Positions 56,394 to 64,000 of a stretch of DNA of 64,000 nucleotides are shown here, piece by piece. The translations under genes and the position numbers were made by a program. A model generated the notes under the pieces. That model was given only the letters and a program-made list of their open reading frames with translations, did no database searches and was not told the DNA's origin. Origin of the DNA: Tetrastigma voinierianum (lineage: Eukaryota; Streptophyta; Magnoliopsida; Vitales; Vitaceae). The stretch is taken from NCBI GenBank assembly GCA_016808115.1, contig JAEQBH010005276.1, positions 248,001-312,000 on the forward strand. The letters are read 5' to 3'. How positions within the stretch are numbered: position 1 is the first letter of the stretch; each line of letters opens with the position of its first letter.

Positions 56394-59148
56394 TGATGAG
56401 TCCAAAAACTCAATTGATTTTTAATCCATTTTTCTTAGCATTTTACAAGATAAATAAGCCGATTCATATGCGTAAATGTGGGATATTTTATTTGCAAATT
56501 TAATTTGCGCAGGCACGCCAGGTTTAAAATCCCAAAGAAACGTAGAAGAGATCACCACAAGCGTAAATGAAGTCGCGAAATGAAAAATCGAGTCGCGACA
56601 GAAGCCTACTGCTCGCCAATCGGGTCACGACATCACCAAGATCAATCTTTGTGGAAGAAATAAGACCTTAACAAGCGGTCGTGACTCAAGTCGAAGCTGG
56701 CGACTAATGACCAAAGCAACAAGTGAAAGAGGTTGCGACAAAGGAAGTGTGGTTGAGACTAAAGGAATTAGTCAAGGTAGATAGAATCTTTGGTCGTGAC
56801 ACCACGCTGATGTCGTGACGCCGATTGAAGACAATTGAGGTCGCGACGTCAATATAAGGTCACAACATGGATCCGTAAATGAAGCCACAAGGAAGGTCTC
56901 TGCAATAAAATGAAGTTGCAACTGGTTTTTAAATGAAGGGCTCCAATTGAAGTCGCGACGTGCAGTTGAGGTCGCGACATGAAAACGGGAAATGGAGTCT
57001 CAATAGAGAGATTGAAGTTGCAACCAAACTAAAAGTTGAAGAACAAAAGGGAGGTCGTAACCTGGAGCGAAGCCAAACGGTCCTGCTAAGAAACCAAGTC
57101 GCGAATTCACTTTATTCACCAAGGACCACAAACGATGTTGCGACCACCTCAGGGTCGTGACCTTAAGAAGAACTCGAGCAGAAGAAACTGTGCCCGCAAC
57201 TACTTTCAGCAATCAATTCATGCGACTTTAAAAGAGCAACATGAGGTCGTGATATCACCTCGAGGTCGCCAATTGTAAATGTGAGTCGCAAGGAGGAACT
57301 GGTTGCAATAAAGAATTGAGGTTGCGACCAGAAGAAGGGAATGAACATCAAAAGAGGTCGCGACCAGAAAAAGGAAGTCACAACCTAGAACTTAGGCAGT
57401 TGAAATAGAAATATAGTTACAACCTAAGACTGAGGTCGCGACGTGCAGCGCAACAAGGAAGAGGAGTCCTGACTCAAAACTGAGGTCGTGACTCAGAATG
57501 CAGAAGAAGGGAAAGACAACGAGGTCGCGACGTGAAACTGTGGTCGGGACATCAACTCTTGAGAAACACTGAGACAACAAGGTCGCGACCATAAACGATG
57601 TCGCGACCATTAATCCAAGCCGCGCAAGGAACCCGGGTCGCACGTATAACAAGGTCGAATCGAACAAGAAAGAACAAGGGAAATCCGTGTCGCGACACCA
57701 GCTCGAGGTCGCAACTCCAGACAATAAACTAGGCTTCTTTTTGGGAATCCCACCTAAGCTTTTCGTGATTAGGCCCATTTTCTTTTTGACAGCTTATAAA
57801 TAGACGTTGTTAGAATATAAGAAGCCCGCCTTCACTACCTTAAAAAGTGGGAACGAAGAGGAACTCGTTGTATAGCTTGAGTAGAATTTTATTTTATTAT
57901 TATTTTTTCTTTCTTCTTGGAATTCTATTCTCAATCTATGAACCGTGCGTAAAACGAGTGGAGTTGATTTATTTATGTTATTTTCTTCTTAAAATTACTA
58001 CTCGAAAAATTTATGAAATCTGCATAAATTTCGAATTCATTTCTTCTCGCTTACTACATTATAGTGGATGATGTGATCGATACTCCATTTCATTAATTGT
58101 AATGTGCACTAGAACGGCAGCCATGAATTTGATTTACAATTAGTTACGCCTTTCGCAAAATATGGGAGAGAAAATTATTTTAGGTTTGGATTTACTTACT
58201 TGGTGTCGCTAATCGATAAGTTCCTAATGGTAGTACCGAGTACCAATGATGGAATGTATTCGCTCCTCGATTTCGTGATACCCTCTGCGTGACAATGTAG
58301 GATGGAGATTCTCGAGAGTTGGAGCATTCTCTATAGGTATGTTAGACCACTCATCGATTAATCGCTGAGCTTCCCGAAAAGTTCACTTTGATCAATACCC
58401 CATTCTCGCTTCATAATTGAAGTTAGAGGGGAACATTTAATATAAACAATCGTGAGAGTTAACCTTAATCTAAAGAGAAGTCTCCCACCTCAGAAGTTAG
58501 CCGAGATCTAATCAAGGAAAGCGATGAATCAATAGATTTGAAGGATGAGCCACCACCAGTGGTAGAACTTTTGCAAAAATCCTGAGAAGGAAAGCAAAAG
58601 ATCTGCAGTCATCAAGAGATGGATATGAAGTATTGAGAAAGAAAAATACCCAGATCTTGTAAGCAGAGCAAACATACAAAGTAACTGATTCGATCTTGAT
58701 TTCGAGAGAAACAAGAACTTCTAACTAGTGAATGTGGAGAAATCCAACTGCAACATTTAGGCAAATTCTGGACAAATCCAGATCCATCAATACAATAGAG
58801 CAATGTACTTCTACAGCAGAATCGGATCGTTTATCAGAATCACTAATAGTTTTCGTTTCACAGGAATGTGACAGATCCAATATTTAGTTCTTATAATTTT
58901 AGTTGATTTCATGTTATTCCACTTCTATTTTTAGTTAATAGTCTAGATCTATTATTTGTTTAGATAAACTTTCATTATCAATCTTTTAAATTAAATAGCA
59001 TAGAACTCAAAGAGCTAGTAATTGATTTCTAATTTTGTCAATCTCGTGGGAATGATATCCGACTTACATTCGCATTTTACTACTTTGTATGATCTGTAAT
59101 TTGCAAGTCATGTGACTAAACCCAATTTTAAAATCCTAAGCATCAAGA
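56394..59148 (+). repeat. Athila-like LTR, probable solo LTR
   Basis: Starts TGATGAGTCCAAAAACTC and carries a 1.2 kb block of TCGCGA-type palindromes (56560-57720). It ends after the family phrase 'gtgggaatgatatccgac' (59050-59067) near 'aagcatca' at 59148. It is the plus-strand relative of the LTR at 2156-4831. No PBS follows it and no polypurine tract or gag/pol lies beside it in the right orientation, so it is either a solo LTR or the edge of a deleted element. It abuts the truncated Tat element. Confidence 0.65.
56560..57720. repeat. Second cluster of GGTCGCGACC-type palindromes
   Basis: At least a dozen exact TCGCGA cores (for example near 56574, 56592, 56842, 56952, 56971, 57358, 57434, 57525, 57582, 57601 and 57689) and many single-change versions (gtcgtgac, gttgcgac, gtcacaac) appear about every 30-100 bases. 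This is the same style as in the LTR at 2156-4831, but with GAGGTCGCGAC phrasing. Confidence 0.75.
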
Positions 59149-59219
59149 CAGAATTATTTAATTAAGTAAATTTATCCAAAGTCACATGGATGCAAGAGAA
59201 GTGTAAGGCTCTTATAACT

Positions 59220-60160
59220 ATGTGAATTTTAAAATCCTCTTTCATTGCATTCCTAGGTTGCCCTTAGCTCTGTTTCGAAAGCCGCCCAAGCGTTTAACCA
59301 AGGATACATATCTCACATCGTGGGCCTCATGACTCATACTCGCTTACTTGCCTTACTAATTAACCGAGAATCACTTTGAATTAGAAGGTTATCTCGCCGA
59401 CACAAAGAGCGCTCAATTCCAGCTAGGATGGCCTCATACTCGATTCCGTTATCGAGGCGCTCGGCCGAAACTGACGCTTATCAATATTTTCCCCGATCGG
59501 AGATTTAAGTTTCAAACCAATGCTGCAACGGGTTTCTCTCGAGGATGCCCTGCCTTTACATTAAGGGTCCACCAATTCAAGTTGTCCGTGCTCATTCGAT
59601 CGGGATTCGCTAGAAAATCTAATGGTTAACCTCGTCTCAGAGCCTAATTCGCTTATACCGACATCGAATTCGCTTCAACTCAATCGCCCATCGAGCCATC
59701 CTCTCGACAAGTCAAGCCAGGAATGGTGCCCGAAAAGGGAGGTCGCTTAGCACAACAATGGGGTGTGTGCTTGGAAGTATAGGCGAGCTTAAGCAGGGAA
59801 CCCGGCGGTTGTACACGCCTACTCGAGGCGGTCAGACGGTTCAAGGTTTGCCAAGGACTTGCTGACGAAAAATACTGGCCTCTGCTTTCTATTCTCATCT
59901 TCCTTGAACAGGGCAGCACTCACTGAGACATCTAAAACTGCCAAGTATACAAATAGTGTTTCGCCGGCTTTAGCGCTAGCAAGGACTGAATGTTCTGCAA
60001 GATACTGTTTAATCGTTGTGAGAGCTTTATCACATTCCTCATTCCATCCGGCCTGTTTGGCCCCCTTGAGGGTGACAAAGAATAGCTTTAGATGGTCTGT
60101 AAATCGAGAGATGAACCGCCCTAAGGCGGCAACGGCCGCCTCACCACCCATTTTCTAGAA
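59220..60160 (-). pseudogene. Second Tat: RNase H remnant
   Basis: The 59819-60151 frame shows ALGRFISRFTDHLKLFFVTL, GWNEECDKALTTIKQYLAE, FKEDENRKQRPVFFVSKSLA. Broken frames from 59720 down to 59270 give MARWAIEL, DNGIEYEAILAGI and a DSRLIS-like segment, the body and tail of the RNase H domain. Several stops. Confidence 0.75.
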
Positions 60161-61015
60161 GTGAGCCTGGGGACTCCAAAATAGCTTTAAGCTGAGTGGG
60201 CTTGGCTTCTATCCCCCTTTGAGTAACCATAAAACCAAGAATCAACCCGCACTGACTCCGAAGGCTCACTTTGAGGGATTGAGCTTCATATCGTACGCCC
60301 TTAGGAGTTCAAAAGCCTCTTGTAGGTGTTCAACATGGTCTGGGCGTTCCTTGGACTTTACCAACATATCATTAATGTAAACCTCCATGTTTTTTCCTAG
60401 TAGCGACTTAAACATCTTGGTCACTAACCTCTGATACGTTGCCCCATCATTCTTTAAGCCAAAAGGCATCACATTGTTGCAGAACAGCCCATGCAGGGTG
60501 ATGAATGTTGTTTTTTCCGCGTCTAGCGGAAGCATGGGTATTTGATGATATCTCAAGAACGTATTCAGAACTATAATATCCCATCTCACAACGAGCGCAG
60601 AGCTAATTTTTACCCATCGAAGGGAAGGTCTCGCATCATTGAGAATCGTAGTCACACACTGCATTTATTTTTCGATGACTGGTCCATTTCATTCACTTAT
60701 TTGATGAATCGCTGAAAGATTATCCACTTATGCTTGAATAACCTAATGACGGTCCGGGTGGAAACGCCTCACTTTCTGTCTAACCGGTCTAGTTGAAGGG
60801 ATGACATTCAGTTTGTGAGAGGCATGCACGAGGTTAATGCTAACCATGTCCGAGTGAGTCCATGCGAATACATCCATATTACGGAGTAGAACCTCCTGTA
60901 TTTGTTCCTTCTCCCCACTAGATAAGAGGGAACTAACATATGTGGATTTATCCGGCCCGTAAAAGAATATTGATTCCAGGGGGTCTACGGCCAATCGCTC
61001 CCTGTCCTCCACCTT
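60161..61015 (-). pseudogene. Second Tat: reverse transcriptase with YIND at the active site
   Basis: The entry region is at 60743-61012 (DVFAWTHSDMVSINLVHASH, KVRRFHPDR). The palm/finger part is at 60266-60664: TFLRYHQIPMLPLDAEKTTF, FCNNVMPFGLKNDGATYQRL, LLGKNMEVYINDMLVKSKE and YDMKLNPSK. The normal YIDD active site reads YIND, a Gly/Asp-to-Asn type change of a metal-binding Asp, which alone would abolish polymerase activity. Other substitutions and a frame break between 60664 and 60743 also occur. Confidence 0.85.
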
Positions 61016-61880
61016 TGCTTGGGCGGTGAGCTGTAATTGCTATTCCGAGGTCTCGCCCGGCCTGACAGGAGCTCAAGCTCACGCCTGTACCGACAAATGG
61101 TAGCACCCGCTGCTACCAAATACGTCAGAGGTTAATTTGCCCAAAGACTGTTGGGAGTTGATCATTTGATGGTAAGAGCCCATCAATGAATTGTAATGAG
61201 CCCAGTCCTCGATTAACCGAAAAATAAGACTCCGCGCACTACCGACCCTGCCTTGACGGGGAGAGTAATGTCGCTCATAGTTACTATGGTTGCCCCGTTA
61301 AACCCGGACAAGATTCTGCCATCTAAACTCAGCCTGTTAAAAGATATTTTGGCCTGGCCTGGCTACATTGTATTAGGTCGGTTGCGCCGCTAGGTCGACT
61401 AGTACTGCACATCGGGTAAATCGTTAATACATAGAGTACGAGCATCGTGGGTGTGGGAGTAAATGACCCCGACTGCAACAAGGGAAAGGATATGTGGCCA
61501 CCGCTGGATTGCTCACGTTATCCGGGATGTGGATGGTATTCACCCGGGCTCGGGTTGTAGCCACTTGCAACAACCTCCTTTTTTAGCGCTTATACTGATA
61601 TTAGTCGTCAACCGGGCCGCCCAGTATGTAGCTTATGGTGGGCCTAGGTTCGTAGATTATGCGCCGTCAGCTATTCTCAACCACGAGGCGACCTCTCGCC
61701 CGCGACCGGCCTCCGAACATATCTCCTGAGGTAACCGACCCTGATTAACCTTTCCACCAAAAATTTCAGGCTTAGACATCGGTTGGTCTCATGCCAATGG
61801 TCCTTGTGGTAATCAAATCTCAGAGACTGGTTGCGCTATGATCCACTGGAATTGTGTGTAATTTGAAGTCGGTGATCCTG
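61016..61880 (-). pseudogene. Second Tat: protease region, decayed
   Basis: Between gag and RT. Minus-strand fragments such as MAESCPGLTG-like (61290-61330, the GFNGAT region) and LSPSRQGR (61255) fit the Tat protease; the catalytic motif is not readable. Plus-strand ORF 61463-61729 is a shadow. Confidence 0.5.
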
Positions 61881-62830
61881 ACGAGGAAGGAGTCCACGTA
61901 AGAGATGTTCAAAGGTAACCACGGGGGTTCCCCTTTTCTCCGACCGTCTCTGGATCATTTTTGTTTCTTATTCTGACTCCCCTATTGTTCAGGTTGTCCC
62001 TTAGTGGCTTACTTGCCGCTGAGTCGTGATCATCACTTGCCAGACAGTCGCCTGATATTATCCTCCGAATATTTATCTCGCCTGCGATGTACAATTCTCC
62101 ATCGGCCGTAGGCGCATCCGTAGACAACGAGTGAAAGAATGGGGTGGTCGGCTCAAAGCTCCTTCGGAAATTCTGGAGGACCGCATCCATACTGTATGAA
62201 TCAATCTGTAGAACAACCTGTCCAAATCTTCTAGTGAAATCGCAGATGGATTCGTCATCCCACTAGAAGATGGTTTGCAGAGAGCTGATATTTCCCTTAT
62301 GTCAAATTGAGCACAGATACTGGGAAACAAATGCAGCCCACAACTCACTGAACGAGTTGATAGATCTCTCGTGGGAGTTTGTGGAACTAAGCCAGGCGAG
62401 CCCTTCAAGTCGGGTCGGAACACTTTACATAGTAAGATGTCAAGTTTCCTCGATTAAGTATCATTACCTCGGCTGGAATGCAACATGTGATTATATGGAT
62501 CGGAGGAGCCATCATACATGGAAAAGATGATATGACAAAACCACGCAGATCTAAGCAGGTACCAAGATGTGCCGGGCCTAGCGGGAGGATGACATGTCTT
62601 CAAGCCTCGACGCTGGTGTATGTAAGCACGTATGGGCTGCAGCCTCTCGGGCTGCAGGATACATGAAAGGAAGTGCGGTGTTACGCCTTCCCGCCACGCG
62701 GCACATTTTGGGGCCTCGTCGACCGTCGCCGCTCTCACTCGATTTTTCTTTGTACTTGGCCATGCATGACACTGACGGAACGGTTGGAACAGCGCGGGGG
62801 CCTCTTTTTTTATTCAGCCTCCACGTTGTT
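61881..62830 (-). pseudogene. Second Tat: gag remnant
   Basis: The MYDGSSDPYNHML landmark is at about 62475-62520. After a frame change the capsid part follows (62200-62440: LKGS..., INSFSELWAAF-like in a shifted frame, KGNISSL), then DAVLQNFRRSFEPTTPFFHS and YIAGEINIRRII (61909-62190). The N-terminal part near 62570-62800 holds PRGGK and a proline-rich stretch. Several frameshifts. Confidence 0.75.
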
Positions 62831-63018
62831 CTTTAGGGTGAAAGATTAGGTAGCTGATAGCTACCAGAGGGATAACTCATCAGCCCACACAGATCAATGT
62901 TCGCCCGCAGATGGGCTCCTTGCCTCTCTATTTTGTTTGACCGAGGTGCGGATGGCTACCTCGTGCATTTTCGGGCCTGATCCTATTCCAAACGAGGTCA
63001 AAGATGCGATCGCTCTTC

Positions 63019-63037
63019 TTGTCGCAGACGGGGTCAA
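63019..63037 (-). promoter_or_regulatory. Degenerate Tat primer binding site
   Basis: The minus strand reads TTGACCCCGTCTGCGACAA, recognisably close to the Tat phrase TTGGCGCCGTCTGTGGGAA. It lies about 200 bases upstream of the gag coding of the truncated Tat element. Confidence 0.4.
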
Positions 63038-63059
63038 AGACGTGTCTAATTCGCGGCTA

Positions 63060-64000
63060 AAGGGGTATCCTGAATCAACAAAATTTATACCTAATACCTC
63101 CTACTGCTGTAGCATTGCTACTGCAGTATAGTGGCTCTGGGATCATCCACAGGGATGGGTTTTCTTCATGTAAATGACTGATAGTGAAGTTTAAACTAGT
63201 GAATCTATTTCGATTCGCCTGTAAAAGCAGTGGTGTGTAATGGTTGAAATTTTGAAATAACGGAAGTAGCATGAAGGGAATCTCCTTTGAAGTATCAGGC
63301 TACTGGGTTTGGGTTCTAAAGGTAAATGAGGGCTCCTCGGGCCCTTTTCCTCGTTGGGGAGGATGACCAGAGTCATATCCCAAACTGCACTTCATTTGGG
63401 CCTATAAAACTAATCCCAATAATTATCCTTTGAAAAATGGCATTCACTGAGCATTAATGGTGTCAATCAGTAAAAACGTATCTCCTTGACCCACCTTCCA
63501 ATGATTAATAAATGGTAACTACCGAATCTCAGTTGATCTAGAAATAAGTATCCACCGAACCCTAAAAGATTACCAAATACGGATCATTTAAGGTGCATCG
63601 AAGGGATTTAAACCTAGGGTTAAAAGGAGACACAGAAATGTTAGTGAATACCTACGTTGAAAATAAGAGAGCCCTCGCCATCTTTTAGATCCATTGCTCC
63701 AACAGCCTTCCACCCAAGGAAGGAAGGATTTAAATTACCATCCTCCGAGTCATTCATCCCCAAAGGGTGTTTGGTCGGGTGAGAAAACGAGAGAAAGTGA
63801 GAGAAAATGAAAGTTAAGCGAGAATTCCCGAAAGCTTTTGCGCCAAAAATCTATTAATGATCCCTGCCTACAAATGAACAAAGCAAAGCTAACTATTATA
63901 GGGTCAAAATAGAAGAAATAAAAGTCCAAAAGTCAATAGAACAGAGCCTAAATTGCAGGCCGGGAAAAATTCGTAGCCCCGCTCTGCAATTTTGCTTCTC
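63060..64000 (-). repeat. LTR-like sequence running off the window
   Basis: No coding. The phrase 'gggatcatccacagggatgg' (63149-63168) resembles the 'gatatcgatccacagg' and 'gatatcgttcccacgg' phrases near the inner ends of the minus-strand Athila-like LTRs at 11900 and 2280. Further on come AT-rich and CCTAGGGTT-type stretches comparable to those LTRs. Its orientation would be minus, with its start beyond 64000. Confidence 0.4.

Larger units (their letters stand above)
59220..63041 (-). mobile_element. Second Tat-lineage Ty3 element, truncated
   Basis: Minus-strand order from the right: PBS-like site (63019-63037), gag, protease, RT, RNase H. Integrase and everything downstream are missing: coding stops near 59220, close to the Athila-like LTR end at 59148. 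Domain content and motifs match the Tat element at 7053-38815, but the sequences differ enough to be another copy or subfamily. Its own LTR is not clearly present to the right of the PBS. Confidence 0.75.

Overview
This window is nuclear DNA from a flowering plant, most likely a eudicot. It holds one recognisable host gene, now broken: a UDP-glycosyltransferase pseudogene of UGT83A type at 39.8-49.1 kb. Almost everything else is transposable elements, many of them inserted into one another. The plant assignment rests on plant-specific element lineages (Tat, Athila-like and Tekay-like Ty3 retrotransposons, Copia, a plant-type L1 LINE with zf-RVT and RNase H domains, a BED/DUF659 hAT and a Mutator-like element), on the plant PSPG box of the glycosyltransferase, and on AT-rich introns.

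Layout. 1-5.3 kb: the edge of an Athila-like Ty3 element on the minus strand (PBS 2128-2145, 2.7 kb LTR 2156-4831), next to a fragment of another LTR. 6.5-39.4 kb: one LINE on the minus strand, cut in two (6545-7050 and 38816-39405) by a Tat-lineage Ty3 element on the plus strand (7053-38815). The Tat element is interrupted twice: in its RNase H by a non-autonomous Athila-like element (11819-20936, 5-bp target duplication GTGGT), and in its antisense accessory ORF by a Tekay-like element (24884-35520, minus strand, 3 kb LTRs). Without the two insertions the Tat element is about 12 kb, with gag, protease, RT, RNase H and integrase on the plus strand, then a tandem-repeat array, an antisense coiled-coil ORF and the 3' LTR.

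39.8-49.1 kb: the glycosyltransferase pseudogene. Its intron carries a decayed Copia element (40779-44517). Its last exon is split by a 2.5 kb Mutator-like element (46510-49032) with a perfect 9-bp target duplication and long terminal inverted repeats. 49.3-54.9 kb: a decayed hAT transposon with TATA box, 5'-UTR intron and a degenerate transposase. 56.4-59.1 kb: a probable solo Athila-like LTR on the plus strand. 59.2-63.0 kb: a second, truncated Tat element on the minus strand (RNase H, RT, protease, gag, PBS). 63.06 kb to the end: an LTR-like sequence that runs out of the window.

No element here encodes an intact polyprotein; all coding remnants carry stops and frameshifts. No rRNA, tRNA or CRISPR array was recognised. 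The most unusual features are clusters of the CpG palindrome TCGCGA in LTRs or internal parts of several distinct elements, three separate tandem arrays inside the Tekay-like LTR (one made of perfect small hairpins), and the clean nested-insertion record. Many differences between paired LTRs are short indels in C- or CpG-rich spots while AT-rich stretches match exactly, so some frameshifts may be sequence errors rather than decay.
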